Notes: generated by a model from the sequence alone, not told the origin. A stretch of 64,000 nt of DNA from Dinoroseobacter sp049800775 (GCF_049800775.1 NZ_JBNAFR010000009.1:1-64000), one strand, 5' to 3'; positions 1-9,984 are shown, numbered from the stretch's first letter. Numbers and translations are program-made.

Positions 1-2
1 GG

Positions 3-899
3 GCGGGCGATGCCGCCGGGGCGCTGACCGAGGACGGGCCGGCGGATGTCACCGGCGGCCAGCTCGCCGCGAGCGATCCCGATACCGGCGCCGTGCTCAG
101 CTGGTCGGGGGGTGCCGCCACCGCGCTTGGCGCCTTCGCGATCACCCCGGACGGGGCCTGGAGCTATACGCTCGACCCCGATGCCGCCCAGTCCCTCGCC
201 GCGGGCCAGGAGGTCACCGAGACCACGGAGGTCACCGTCTCCGACGGGCTCGGCGGGACCGCGACCCAGACCCTGAGCGTCACCATCACCGGCACGAATG
301 ACGCGCCAAGCCTCGACCTGCCGACCATCACGGCCACGGCGGGAACCATCAATTTCGGCACGCTGACCGCCACGGATCCAGAGGGCAGTGCGGTGACCTT
401 TGCGCTTGATACGCCCTCGACCAATGCGGATGTGGTGGTTTCGAGCAATGGCGATTATCTCTACCTGCCCGGCGCGGGGTTCGTGGGGACGGATAGTTTC
501 AAGGTCACGGTGTCGGACCCGGATGGCGGGAGCCGCGTCGAGACGGTCACCGTTCAGGTCGCAACCTCTCTGGTCATTTCCAACGCGCCGGCCCCGGCGG
601 CACTGAACTTGGCGGCGGTGGATCAGGTGCCCGCGCAACAGCAGGACCCGGACCTGCCTGACCTGCTGCAGGACCCGGATGGGACGGATGATGCCATTGA
701 CGCCTTGCTCGATGCAGCCTTTCCGGATGACCCGGACGCGGATCAGACGTCATCGGATGCGGGGGATACCGGCGCCGATGCCCCGGATGCAGATGCCGGA
801 GGGGCGGATCTCTCGGACGTGTTGGGCGGGCTCGGAGATTTCGCCGATCTCGTCTCCGTACAGGACGATGTTGTGGCGACCACGACGCCCTCGGCCTAG
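3..899 (+). CDS. VCBS/cadherin-like repeat surface protein, 3' end only
   Basis: This is the C-terminal ~298 codons of a larger gene whose start lies left of the window; the frame is open from base 3. It opens with a VCBS-type repeat (GALTEDGPADVTGGQL near the edge, a W-S-Y-T-L-D motif, then VSDGLGGTATQTLSVTITGTND), which is typical of large secreted adhesins and RTX-like proteins. A second beta-rich cadherin/Ig-like module follows (DPEGSAVTF, GDYLYLPGAGFVGTDSF, VSDPDGGS). The last ~100 residues form an Asp-rich, low-complexity acidic tail without Cys, consistent with a calcium-rich extracellular milieu. No sortase signal or RTX nonapeptides are visible in this fragment. Family assignment is firm; the role (adhesion, biofilm) is inferred from the family. 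Confidence 0.8.
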   Translation, partial: AGDAAGALTEDGPADVTGGQLAASDPDTGAVLSWSGGAATALGAFAITPDGAWSYTLDPDAAQSLAAGQEVTETTEVTVSDGLGGTATQTLSVTITGTNDAPSLDLPTITATAGTINFGTLTATDPEGSAVTFALDTPSTNADVVVSSNGDYLYLPGAGFVGTDSFKVTVSDPDGGSRVETVTVQVATSLVISNAPAPAALNLAAVDQVPAQQQDPDLPDLLQDPDGTDDAIDALLDAAFPDDPDADQTSSDAGDTGADAPDADAGGADLSDVLGGLGDFADLVSVQDDVVATTTPSA

Positions 900-1624
900 G
901 GGCGCGAGATCCGCAATGCCGGGCTGCGACGGATCCACCAGCCCAGCGACAACGCGAGCGCGCCCGCGCCAAGGCCCCAAGGCCAGAGCGGAGGATCCTC
1001 AGGCGCGGCCTCGGTGAGCGCGACCTGCTGACCCGGGGCCAGCACCAGCTCTTGCGCGCCGAGGGGTTTGCCCGCGTCGAAGCGGTCGATTCGGACGGTC
1101 ACCGGCGCGGGAGCCTCGGCATCCAGGGCCCAGTGCAGGTCGCTCACCCCCTCGCCGCGCAGGACGAACCCGGCATAGAGATCAAGCGCGGGCCGCGCCG
1201 CCACGGGCTCGGTCGGGGTGACGCAGACCGCTGCCGCGATCGAAGCTGCAAGGGGTGTGTCGAAGGGCACCGGGCGGGCGCGCGGGTGCATGACCATACC
1301 CATGGGGGTCGCCGGGACAGCGCCCTGCCCCGTCTCGATCCCCAGTTGCGGCCAAAGCTCCGGCGCGCGCGCATCGAGCCGCGCCTTGAGCGCTGCGTAG
1401 TCCAATGCCTCCGTCTCGGACCACAGATGGTCGGGCGGCATGCCAAAGACAGGCTCCAGCAAGACCGCGTTGATCCGAAGATAGACCGTGGTCGCCATCC
1501 GGTTTTCATTGACGATAAACGTGACATCCGCCGCCCGCAGGGGCAGCGTGGCAAGGGTCAGCGCGCAGGCGAGCCAGAGGATGCGCAGAAAGGCGAGGCA
1601 GGTCCTGTCCATGCCGCAAATCAT
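896..1624 (-). CDS. Exported membrane-anchored protein of unknown function
   Basis: I do not recognise a family. The protein has an N-terminal signal sequence (MDRTCLAFLRILWLACALTL, then a cleavage-like LRAAD) and one hydrophobic segment near the C-terminus (LWPWGLGAGALALSLGWWI) followed by basic residues. This predicts a periplasmic domain of ~190 residues with a C-terminal membrane anchor. The mature part starts ADVTFIVNENRMATTVYLRI and lacks obvious catalytic motifs. The frame extends to a TTG at 1651, but the ATG at 1624 (or 1612) gives a cleaner signal peptide. The 3' end overlaps the convergent VCBS gene stop by 4 bases. Confidence 0.55.
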   Translation of the reverse strand: MICGMDRTCLAFLRILWLACALTLATLPLRAADVTFIVNENRMATTVYLRINAVLLEPVFGMPPDHLWSETEALDYAALKARLDARAPELWPQLGIETGQGAVPATPMGMVMHPRARPVPFDTPLAASIAAAVCVTPTEPVAARPALDLYAGFVLRGEGVSDLHWALDAEAPAPVTVRIDRFDAGKPLGAQELVLAPGQQVALTEAAPEDPPLWPWGLGAGALALSLGWWIRRSPALRISRP

Positions 1625-1674
1625 AGCCCTGATCCCGGCAAGGTCAGGCAAAATCCGCGCCAGAGGCGACGCGC

Positions 1675-2493
1675 CTAGTCCGGATTACCCGGGCTCTTGC
1701 CTTCCCAGGCCTCGGCGACCCACGGCGCGGGATAGAGAAACTGGCGCATGGCCTTGAGCTTTTTCTTTTGACCGAGGGCGCGTTTGAGATGCGCGAGCCG
1801 TGGCAGATGGGGCAACCGTTCCACATAGCGGCCCGCAATGGCATCGGGCGGGTTCAGGGCCCCGGCAAAGATCACAACCCGGGCATTCTTCGGCGGCTTG
1901 GGCGGCAGGAAGAAGTTCAGGGGAAAGCGCGGGATGCAATGGATCCGGAAATGCGCGACCAGGCCGCGCGGCCAGAACTTCACCCCGCCCGGGGCATTCT
2001 TAGTCACGAAATGCTGCTCGAACCGGTATTCATCGGCCACCGCCTGCGGATCGGCGGCAAACATGGCTTGCAAGGGGGCCAGAGCGCCCACGGGCATCCG
2101 GTAGATCGAGGTCTGCCCGAGCCTGTGCAGCGGCTTGGCCGGGTTGCGCGCCAGCACCACATCCTCGGGATCGCCAAACTCGAAGAACGGATCGAGCGAG
2201 CCGATGATCGCGCTGTCGAGATCGAGGAACAGGACCGGTCCCTCCAAATCCCCCAGGGTTGGGGCCCAGAGGCGGGATTTCGGCCATTGCCCGATCGTGT
2301 TCTTCGGCATGAAGCCGGGCATTTCCGGCAGATCGAAGCAATCCACCTCGGGGCGCACGCCCTCGCGCGTATCGGTGAAACACACAAAGCGGAAAGGCGG
2401 CGTCGTGTTGCGGGCCACCATCTCGTAGAGACGGTTGATATAGACCGCGCCGTATTTCGGGCCCCAGTTGATGCACATGAACTGCTTTTTCAT
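1675..2493 (-). CDS. Glycosyltransferase-like protein
   Basis: 272-residue cytosolic protein resembling the nucleotide-sugar glycosyltransferases found in Rhodobacteraceae. The N-terminus (MKKQFMCINWGPKYGAVYIN) starts a Rossmann-like fold. A DxD-type metal/nucleotide-sugar motif is visible at residues 91-93 (FLDLDS), after the WPKSRLWAP stretch usual in this type. Later residues hold a FRIHC-IPRFP segment. No signal peptide or membrane helix is seen. Acceptor and sugar are unknown. It is divergent from the LacI regulator gene at 2653, with a 159-base region between them. Confidence 0.6.
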   Translation of the reverse strand: MKKQFMCINWGPKYGAVYINRLYEMVARNTTPPFRFVCFTDTREGVRPEVDCFDLPEMPGFMPKNTIGQWPKSRLWAPTLGDLEGPVLFLDLDSAIIGSLDPFFEFGDPEDVVLARNPAKPLHRLGQTSIYRMPVGALAPLQAMFAADPQAVADEYRFEQHFVTKNAPGGVKFWPRGLVAHFRIHCIPRFPLNFFLPPKPPKNARVVIFAGALNPPDAIAGRYVERLPHLPRLAHLKRALGQKKKLKAMRQFLYPAPWVAEAWEGKSPGNPD

Positions 2494-2614
2494 GGGCTGG
2501 CGCTAACACCCCGCGCTGCGCAAATCAATGATCGAGCCTGCGCATCCGCCGCAACCGGGGTAAAACCTGTGCCTTGACCGACGCGCCCGGACGTTAATAG
2601 TGTAAAGCTTAGAC

Positions 2615-2628
2615 TTTACGCGCGCTAC
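2615..2628. promoter_or_regulatory. Candidate LacI-family operator in front of its own regulator gene
   Basis: TTTACGCGCGCTAC lies 25-38 bases upstream of the LacI-family gene. It matches 12 of 14 bases of the reverse complement of the near-palindrome at 3716-3729 in front of the transporter operon. The same stretch also overlaps an inverted repeat GTAAAG-N6-CTTTAC at 2602-2619. Occurrence at both promoters suggests autoregulation plus control of the smo genes; binding is inferred, not shown. Confidence 0.45.
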
Positions 2629-2652
2629 CTTTGGCGCAAGACAGGCTGCAAG

Positions 2653-3687
2653 ATGACGCAAAAGAAAATCCGGAACATGGAGGAGTTCGCCCGCGTCTCC
2701 GGTATCTCGCGTCCCACCCTGTCGAAATACTTCAACGATCCGGAAAGCGTCCGGGCCTCGACCCGGGTGAAGATCGAGACCGCGCTCGAGCAGCATGACT
2801 ACCGCCCCAATGTCTTTGCGGTGAACCAGAACCGTCGCACCACCAAGAATATCGGCGTGGTCGTGCCGAACCTCGCGGACCCGTTCTTTTCCGAGATTGC
2901 CCGTCGGGTCGAGCTGGCCTGTCTGGAGGCCGGCTACAGCCCGATCTTGCTGAGCTCCCATGGGCGCCCGGAGATGGAGCGGGACAATCTCGAATCCCTC
3001 CGCTCGCTCAAGCCGGCCGGGGTCTTGCTGGCGCCGTTCGGACGGCGGCTGTCGGACAAGGCGGCGGTGCAGGCGTTTGGCGGGGATATCCCGCTCGTTC
3101 TGTTTGATGCGAATATGCAGGAAACCGGCGAGGCCTTTGTGGGCACGAACCACACCCAGAGCATCGACCTGATGGTGGAGTATCTCTGCCGCAGCGGCGA
3201 GCCGCCTTGCCTGTTCGAGATGAAGAACCCGACACACCCCAACGCCTTTGTCCACCGGCGCGCCTATATCGAGAGCATGGAGCAGCACGGCCAGACGCCC
3301 CATGTCTTTCAGGCCGAGGGCGGAGGCTGGAACTTCGAGGAGATCGGCTGCAGCGAGGGCGGCAGGTTGCTGGCCGAGAAGGCGTTCAACACCAACACGA
3401 TCCTGTGCAGCAATGACCGCCTCGCCATCGGGATGCTCGCCGCGGCCTATCGCCTGAACATACCCGTGGGACACAGCGAAACCTGCGAGATTCGCGTGGC
3501 GGGACATGACGACCACCCGTTTTCACGCTTCACCTGCCCGCCCATGACCACGATTGCGCAGGATTACGAGGCCATCGCAAATGCCGCTGCGCGCACCCTG
3601 TTCGAGCGCATCGAGACCGGCACAACCCCCTCGGATCGTTCGGAAACTTTCTTTGACGGACGGCTCGTGATGCGCGACTCCGCCTGA
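2653..3687 (+). CDS. LacI-family transcriptional regulator of the polyol (smo) locus
   Basis: 344 residues, usual length for the family. An N-terminal LacI-type helix-turn-helix is clear: MEEFARVSGISRPTLSKYFN followed by the hinge region around residues 45-60 (DYRPNVFAVNQNRR). A periplasmic-binding-protein-like sensor domain follows, with the typical start NIGVVVPNLADPFFSEIA, and ends with the usual C-terminal region (PMTTIAQDYEAIANAAARTL). It lies immediately upstream of, and on the same strand as, the SmoEFGK transporter, so its likely ligand is a polyol such as sorbitol or mannitol. A shared near-palindrome at 2615 and 3716 could be its operator. Confidence 0.85.
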   Translation: MTQKKIRNMEEFARVSGISRPTLSKYFNDPESVRASTRVKIETALEQHDYRPNVFAVNQNRRTTKNIGVVVPNLADPFFSEIARRVELACLEAGYSPILLSSHGRPEMERDNLESLRSLKPAGVLLAPFGRRLSDKAAVQAFGGDIPLVLFDANMQETGEAFVGTNHTQSIDLMVEYLCRSGEPPCLFEMKNPTHPNAFVHRRAYIESMEQHGQTPHVFQAEGGGWNFEEIGCSEGGRLLAEKAFNTNTILCSNDRLAIGMLAAAYRLNIPVGHSETCEIRVAGHDDHPFSRFTCPPMTTIAQDYEAIANAAARTLFERIETGTTPSDRSETFFDGRLVMRDSA

Positions 3688-3715
3688 GATCCAGCGTCCC
3701 GCGTATTTTTATTTT

Positions 3716-3729
3716 TTAACGCGCGTAAA
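3716..3729. promoter_or_regulatory. Candidate LacI-family operator in front of the smo operon
   Basis: TTAACGCGCGTAAA is palindromic at 12 of 14 positions, with the central CG usual for LacI-family sites. It lies directly upstream of a TTGACG -35-like hexamer at 3736-3741, and a second perfect inverted repeat (GACGC-AGC-GCGTC, 3738-3750) overlaps that hexamer. A related sequence precedes the regulator gene at 2615. The start codon of smoE is at 3800, preceded by a good AGGGAGGAA ribosome binding site. Confidence 0.5.
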
Positions 3730-3799
3730 TTTTTATTGACGCAGCGCGTCCACTCCCGCTACCACTGGTTGCATCATCCAGACTGTAGGGAGGAACCGG

Positions 3800-5107
3800 A
3801 TGTCTCTTAAAACCACGATGTATGCTGCGACGGCACTTGCGCTTGTCACGGCGACCGGCGCGTATGCCGCCGAAACCCTGACCATTGCCACGGTGAATAA
3901 CGGCGACATGATCCGTATGCAGGGTCTGACCGACGATTTCACCGCCAAGACCGGGCACACGGTGGAATGGGTGACCCTCGAAGAGAACGTGCTGCGTCAG
4001 CGCGTGACCACGGATATCGCCGCAAAAGGCGGATCCTTCGACATCATGACCATCGGCATGTACGAAGCCCCGATCTGGGCCGCCAATGGCTGGCTTGTGC
4101 CCATGGATGACCTGTCCGCAGAATATGATGTGGACGACATCCTGCCGGCCATGCGCCAGGGTCTGAGCTATGACGGCACGCTCTATGCGGCACCGTTCTA
4201 TGGCGAAAGCTCCATGGTCATGTATCGCACGGACCTGATGGAAAAAGCGGGTCTGGAAATGCCGGACGCGCCGACATGGGCGTTCATCCGCGAAGCGGCG
4301 GCCGCCATGACCGACCGCGAAAACGACATCAACGGCATCTGCCTGCGCGGCAAGGCCGGTTGGGGCGAAGGCGGGGCCTTCATCACCGTGACGGCGAACG
4401 CCTTTGGCGCCCGCTGGTTCGATGAGGACTGGAACGCCCAGTTCGACACGCCCCAGTGGAACGAAGCCCTCACGTTCTTCGTCGACATGATGTCCGAATC
4501 CGGCCCGGCAGGTTATGCCACCAACGGCTTCAACGAGAACCTCTCGCTGTTCCAGCAGGGCAAGTGCGGCATGTGGATCGACGCCACTGTGGCGGCGTCC
4601 TTCGTGACCAACCCCAACGACTCCGAAGTTGCGGATAAGGTCGGCTTCACCCTGGCCCCCGATACCGGCCTCGGCAAGCGGTCGAATTGGCTCTGGGCCT
4701 GGGCCCTGGCGGTTCCGGCAGGCACCCAGAAAGAGGGTGCTGCGAAGGAGTTCATCGAGTGGGCGACCTCGAAAGACTATATCGAGCTCGTGGCCGAAAA
4801 CGAAGGCTGGGCCAACGTGCCTCCGGGTGCGCGGACCTCTCTCTATGAGAACCCGAACTACAAGGACATCCCCTTCGCTCAGAAGACCCTGGAGTCCATC
4901 CTGGCAGCCGACCCCAACAACCCGACCGTTGATCCGGTTCCTTATGTTGGTGTCCAGTTCGCCGCGATCCCCGAATTTGCCGGGATTGCCACCGAAGTGA
5001 GCCAGGAATTCTCCGCCGTCTATGCCGGTCAGCAGACCGTCGAAGAGGCCCTTGAGAAGGCTCAGGCCATCACCAACGACGCGATGGAAGCCGCGGGCTA
5101 CCGCTAA
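3800..5107 (+). CDS. smoE: Sorbitol/mannitol ABC transporter substrate-binding protein
   Basis: 435-residue extracellular solute-binding protein family 1. It has a Sec signal peptide with predicted cleavage after residues A21-Y22-A23 (GAYA|AET). The mature start TLTIATVNNGDMIRMQGLTDDF and the later SNWLWAWALAVPAGTQ stretch are typical of the SmoE/polyol-binding group. It is the first gene of smoE-F-G-K, so it would capture hexitols in the periplasm and deliver them to SmoFG. A strong hairpin just after the gene (5121-5160) probably raises its expression relative to the permeases, which is common for binding proteins. Exact substrate preference (sorbitol, mannitol, arabitol) cannot be read from sequence. 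Confidence 0.88.
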   Translation: MSLKTTMYAATALALVTATGAYAAETLTIATVNNGDMIRMQGLTDDFTAKTGHTVEWVTLEENVLRQRVTTDIAAKGGSFDIMTIGMYEAPIWAANGWLVPMDDLSAEYDVDDILPAMRQGLSYDGTLYAAPFYGESSMVMYRTDLMEKAGLEMPDAPTWAFIREAAAAMTDRENDINGICLRGKAGWGEGGAFITVTANAFGARWFDEDWNAQFDTPQWNEALTFFVDMMSESGPAGYATNGFNENLSLFQQGKCGMWIDATVAASFVTNPNDSEVADKVGFTLAPDTGLGKRSNWLWAWALAVPAGTQKEGAAKEFIEWATSKDYIELVAENEGWANVPPGARTSLYENPNYKDIPFAQKTLESILAADPNNPTVDPVPYVGVQFAAIPEFAGIATEVSQEFSAVYAGQQTVEEALEKAQAITNDAMEAAGYR

Positions 5108-5120
5108 GCGCTCCTCCCCC

Positions 5121-5160
5121 GCCCGGGGGGCACGCCAACTGCGTGCGCTGCCCCCCGGGC
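5121..5160 (+). terminator. Intra-operon hairpin (attenuator or mRNA-stabilising) after smoE
   Basis: Outer stem GCCCGGGGGG (5121-5130) pairs with CCCCCCGGGC (5151-5160). An inner stem GCACGC/GCGTGC (5130-5135, 5141-5146) caps it. A pyrimidine/T-rich run CCCTTCTTTTCTCTC follows. The next gene starts only at 5233, so this is likely a partial terminator or a 3' stabiliser allowing excess binding protein. Confidence 0.75.
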
Positions 5161-5232
5161 CCCTTCTTTTCTCTCAAAATTCCGGATCCTGTATAGATAG
5201 CCTCACGGCGATCAACAGAGGAGGTATGCCCA

Positions 5233-6099
5233 ATGGCAACCCAACACTCCCGGTCAGCGGCGCGTCTTATGATGATGCCTGCGGTCGTCCTGCTCCTTGG
5301 CTGGATGCTCGTGCCCCTGATCATGACCCTGATGTTTTCCTTCAAACAGTACTTGCCGCTGCGGGGCGGCGATCTGGGCTGGGTCGGATTTGACAACTAT
5401 GTCCGATTTGTAAGCTCAAGCGCCTTCTGGCCCTCGGTGATCGCCACATTGACGATCGTGGGCGGCGTTTTGTTGATAACGATTGTTTTCGGTATTCTTC
5501 TGGCCATCCTGCTCAACCAGCCCATGTGGGGCCAGGGTGTGGTCCGGATCCTCGTGATCGCACCGTTCTTCGTGATGCCCACCGTCTCGGCGCTGGTCTG
5601 GAAGAACATGTTCATGGACCCGACCAACGGCCTGTTTGCCCATCTCTGGCGATTTTTCGGAGCCGAGCCGGTCTCATGGCTATCCGAAGCCTCGATGACC
5701 TCGATCATCATGATCGTCTCCTGGCAGTGGCTGCCTTTCGCGACGCTCATCCTGCTCACGGCGATCCAGTCCCTGGACAGCGAGCAACTCGAGGCCGCGG
5801 AAATGGACGGCGCCCCGCCGCTCAAGCGCTTCGCCTTCATCACGTTGCCGCATCTCAGCCGCGCCATCACGATTGTTCTGCTGATCCAGACGATCTTCCT
5901 GCTGGCTGTCTTTGCCGAGATCTTCGTGACCACGGGCGGTGCCTTCGGAACCCGGACGCTCACCTACCTGATCTTCCAGCGTGTGCTTGAAAGTCAGAAT
6001 GTCGGATTGGGCTCAGCCGGTGGCGTATACGCAATCATTCTCGCCAATATCGTTGCCATCTTCCTGATGCGCATCGTCGGCAAGAACCTGGACGCGTGA
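5233..6099 (+). CDS. smoF: Polyol ABC transporter permease SmoF
   Basis: 288-residue inner-membrane permease of the carbohydrate ABC class (binding-protein-dependent transport). Six hydrophobic segments can be followed, beginning MMMPAVVLLLGWMLVPLIMT. The cytoplasmic EAA loop that docks on the ATPase is clear (EAAEMDGAPPLKRF, roughly residues 190-205). An in-frame ATG preceded by GAGGTATGCCC fits the start. It pairs with the SmoG permease 10 bases downstream to form the channel. Confidence 0.88.
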   Translation: MATQHSRSAARLMMMPAVVLLLGWMLVPLIMTLMFSFKQYLPLRGGDLGWVGFDNYVRFVSSSAFWPSVIATLTIVGGVLLITIVFGILLAILLNQPMWGQGVVRILVIAPFFVMPTVSALVWKNMFMDPTNGLFAHLWRFFGAEPVSWLSEASMTSIIMIVSWQWLPFATLILLTAIQSLDSEQLEAAEMDGAPPLKRFAFITLPHLSRAITIVLLIQTIFLLAVFAEIFVTTGGAFGTRTLTYLIFQRVLESQNVGLGSAGGVYAIILANIVAIFLMRIVGKNLDA

Positions 6100-6109
6100 G
6101 GAGGACATC

Positions 6110-6940
6110 ATGGCCCGCGCAGTTACTCAACAACGCAAGATGATCAACACCGCCTTTGCCTGGGGCATTGGCCTGCTGATCTTCTTTCCCATCCTCTGGA
6201 CCATCCTCACCAGCTTCAAGACCGAGGCGACCGCGATTGCGGATCCCCCCGTGTTCCTGGCCTTTGACTGGACAATGGAGAACTACACGGCGGTTCTCGA
6301 ACGGTCGAATTACGCCAAGTTCCTGTGGAACTCGATCATCATCGCTGGGGGATCGACCATCCTTGGCATCATCGTCGCGGTTCCGGCCGCATGGTCCATG
6401 GCCTTCGTGCCGTCCAAGCGGACCAAGGACATCCTGCTCTGGATGCTCTCGACCAAGATGTTGCCGGCGGTGGGTGTGCTCTACCCGATCTACCTGATCT
6501 GCATCAATCTGGGACTTCTGGACAGCCGTGTGGCGCTGGTCGTCATCCTGATGCTGATGAACCTGCCGATCATCGTGTGGATGCTCTATACCTACTTCAA
6601 GGAGATCCCCGGCGAGATCCTCGAGGCCGCCCGCATGGACGGCGCGTCGCTGAAGGAGGAAATCCTCTACGTTCTCACCCCCATGGCCATTCCCGGGATT
6701 GCGTCAACGCTTCTGTTGAACTTCATCCTGGCCTGGAACGAAGCGTTCTGGACCCTCAACCTCACGGCGGCCAATGCGGCGCCTCTGACAGCCTTCATTG
6801 CGAGCTATTCCAGCCCCGAAGGCCTGTTCTTCGCCAAACTCAGCGCGGCCTCGACCATGGCTATCGCGCCGATCCTCATCCTCGGCTGGTTCAGCCAGAA
6901 ACAACTCGTCAGCGGCCTGACCTTCGGCGCTGTGAAATAA
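6110..6940 (+). CDS. smoG: Polyol ABC transporter permease SmoG
   Basis: 276-residue second permease, of the MalG-like subclass. It starts 10 bases after smoF with a GAGGAGG site in front. The first membrane segment (FAWGIGLLIFFPILWTILTS) is followed by the usual periplasmic loop and the ABC permease core. The EAA loop EAARMDGASLKEEI lies near residues 170-185. The C-terminus ends GLTFGAVK, the standard ending of MalG-type carbohydrate permeases. It forms the heterodimeric channel with SmoF. Confidence 0.88.
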   Translation: MARAVTQQRKMINTAFAWGIGLLIFFPILWTILTSFKTEATAIADPPVFLAFDWTMENYTAVLERSNYAKFLWNSIIIAGGSTILGIIVAVPAAWSMAFVPSKRTKDILLWMLSTKMLPAVGVLYPIYLICINLGLLDSRVALVVILMLMNLPIIVWMLYTYFKEIPGEILEAARMDGASLKEEILYVLTPMAIPGIASTLLLNFILAWNEAFWTLNLTAANAAPLTAFIASYSSPEGLFFAKLSAASTMAIAPILILGWFSQKQLVSGLTFGAVK

Positions 6941-6952
6941 GGAACCTGACCT

Positions 6953-7953
<1,001 letters not shown>

Positions 7954-7957
<4 letters not shown>

Positions 7958-8245
7958 CCGCCCTCGCCGGAACATCGGCGATGACCACAGGCTCCGCCCG
8001 GATTTCCGGGCGGGCCTTTGGCGCGACATCCCTGCGTGACAGGACCCTCCGGGGTCTCGCCGAGACCGCAGCGATCGCGCAGACCGCCCGGGCGCCTAGC
8101 GTCCGGGCCATCGCCGTCCCGTTGACCGCCGCCAAGCCCGTCAACGCCGCGACCACGCCCGCCCTGCGCGCGCGTGGTCTTGACCTCCGCCCCTCTCTTG
8201 CGCGCCGCGCGGGCCGGGTCGGACCCTCTGAACACGCCAGGAGGA
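7954..8245 (+). pseudogene. smoS: Decayed sorbitol dehydrogenase (smoS) N-terminal remnant
   Basis: The frame opened by the ATGA overlap with smoK reads through to the mtlK start without a stop, but encodes only a damaged short-chain dehydrogenase N-terminus. Residues 10-22 (MTTGSARISGRAF) match the SDR cofactor motif of SmoS (ITGSARGIGRAF) with the second and third motif positions lost. Further on, AIAV-x2-T, then V-N, then L-x2-RG aligns with the AIAL-x2-T, I-D, L-x2-WG region of Rhodobacter SmoS after a ~4-residue deletion. The NNAG, catalytic Ser-Tyr-Lys and C-terminal two thirds are absent. Order smoK-smoS-mtlK is the known order in Rhodobacter sphaeroides, which supports the reading. 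Comparison was from memory of SmoS. Confidence 0.6.
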
Positions 8246-8251
8246 TCTCGG

Positions 8252-9751
8252 ATGACTGACCTGATCCCCCTGTCCAACAAGACGCTGGACCGGATCCCGA
8301 TCCCGCACCCGACCTATGATCGCAGCCAGCTGACCCCCGGCATCGTGCATATCGGTGTCGGCAATTTCCACCGCGCCCATCAGGCCTGGTATCTGCACCG
8401 GCTGATGGAACAGGGGCGCGCCCATGACTGGGCGATCCTCGGCGCGGGTGTGCGGCCCTATGATGCGGCCATGCGCGAGCGTCTGCTGGCGCAGGACTGC
8501 CTGACGACGCTGATCGCGCTCGATCCCGGCAGCGTCTCGGCCGAGGTGATCGGTCCGATGATCGACTACCTTCCCATCGAGGAGGATCACGGCGCGCTGA
8601 TCGCGGCCATGGCGGACCCCGCCACCCGGATCGTCGCCCTGACCGTGACCGAGAGCGGGTATTTCGTCGATCCCGTCACCAAGGGGTTCGACGAGGCCAA
8701 TCCCGAGATCCAGCACGATGCGGCCCATCCGGACGCGCCGCGCACGGCCTTCGGGGCCATGGTCAAGGCGCTCAGGCTCCGCCGTGCGGCGGGGATTGGT
8801 CCCTTCACCGGGCTGAGTTGCGACAACCTGCAGGGCAATGGCGCGATCCTGCGCCAGACGGTGGTCTCGCTGGCGCGGCTTTCGGATCTGGAGCTGGCGG
8901 AGTGGATCGATGCCATGGGGAGCTTTCCGAACTCCATGGTCGATTGCATCGCACCGGCCACGGGCCCGACCGAACGCGCGCTTTGTGCCGATCTCGGGAT
9001 CGCCGATGCCGCCCCGGTCACCCACGAGACCTTTCGTCAATGGGTGATCGAGGATGACTTCTGCGCCGGGCGGCCCGATTGGGACAAGGTCGGGGCCACC
9101 TTCTCGGATGATGTCCACGCCTATGAGACCATGAAGATCCGCATCCTCAATGCCGGTCATCAGGTGCTCGCAAATGCCGGAGAGCTTCTGGGGCTGGAGA
9201 CCATCGCGGACTGCATGGCCGATCCGCTGGTCCGGGGGCTCTTTGCCCGGGTTCAGGCCGAGGAGATCACTCCCACGGTCCATCCCGTGCCCGGCACCAC
9301 GCCCCAGGCCTATGCCGAGCTGATCACCGCGCGCTTCGCCAATCCACGGATCGTCGACACGACCCGGCGCGTGGCCTTTGACGGCTCGGCGCGGCACACG
9401 GGGTTCGTGCTGCCGATCCTGCGCGATCAACTGGCGCGCGGGGGCTCGGTCACCGGGCTTGCCCTGGTCGAGGCGCTCTGGGCGCGGATGTGCGCGGGGC
9501 ACCGGGAGGATGGCAGCGAGATCGCCGCCAATGATCCCGCCTGGGACGAGCTCAACGCAGCCGCCTTGGCGGCGCGCGACCGGCCCATGGCCTGGCTCGA
9601 ACAGGCCCGGCTCTATGGGGATCTGAAGGACCAACCCGCCTTTGCCGAGGCCTTTGCGGGCTGGCTGCAGGCGCTCTGGACCGAAGGGACCACCGCCGCG
9701 CTGACCCGCTATGTCGGCCCCGATCAACGGGCCGCGCAGGGCGGCGGCTAG
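8252..9751 (+). CDS. mtlK: Mannitol 2-dehydrogenase (polyol dehydrogenase)
   Basis: 499 residues of the long-chain mannitol dehydrogenase family; oxidises D-mannitol (and often D-arabitol or sorbitol) to the ketose with NAD. The start at ATG 8252 is set by the CCAGGAGG site at 8236-8243. The N-terminal Rossmann motif is IVHIGVGNFHRAHQ. The catalytic signature KIRILNAGHQ places Lys295, Asn300 and His303, the same numbers as the known catalytic residues of Pseudomonas fluorescens mannitol 2-dehydrogenase, which also supports the start. It ends the polyol operon and, with smoS decayed, is the only intact polyol dehydrogenase here. Confidence 0.9.
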   Translation: MTDLIPLSNKTLDRIPIPHPTYDRSQLTPGIVHIGVGNFHRAHQAWYLHRLMEQGRAHDWAILGAGVRPYDAAMRERLLAQDCLTTLIALDPGSVSAEVIGPMIDYLPIEEDHGALIAAMADPATRIVALTVTESGYFVDPVTKGFDEANPEIQHDAAHPDAPRTAFGAMVKALRLRRAAGIGPFTGLSCDNLQGNGAILRQTVVSLARLSDLELAEWIDAMGSFPNSMVDCIAPATGPTERALCADLGIADAAPVTHETFRQWVIEDDFCAGRPDWDKVGATFSDDVHAYETMKIRILNAGHQVLANAGELLGLETIADCMADPLVRGLFARVQAEEITPTVHPVPGTTPQAYAELITARFANPRIVDTTRRVAFDGSARHTGFVLPILRDQLARGGSVTGLALVEALWARMCAGHREDGSEIAANDPAWDELNAAALAARDRPMAWLEQARLYGDLKDQPAFAEAFAGWLQALWTEGTTAALTRYVGPDQRAAQGGG

Positions 9752-9771
9752 GCGAGATCGGCGGTGCCGTG

Positions 9772-9805
9772 GGGGCTGGCCTTGGGCCGGTCCCAGGCCC
9801 GCCCC
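9772..9805 (+). terminator. GC-rich hairpin after mtlK
   Basis: GGGGC-TGGCCTTGGG pairs with CCCA-GGCC-CGCCCC around a short CCGGT loop, with one bulge. It lies 20 bases after the mtlK stop. No T-run follows, so it may be a weak or Rho-assisted terminator. Confidence 0.4.
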
Positions 9806-9984
9806 GAAAACGTGCGCGGGGTGCCGCAAGCATCCCGCGAACATGTCACAATCACGGGCCACAGACAGGGCCAAAGACTGGGCCACACATAGCGCGCGCG
9901 CCCCATTCCAACGGGTCCGGCCCGCCCCTGCCGAGGGCGACAAGGGTTCTAGGCGCGCGCTCGAAGGTCAGGTATAGGGGAACT

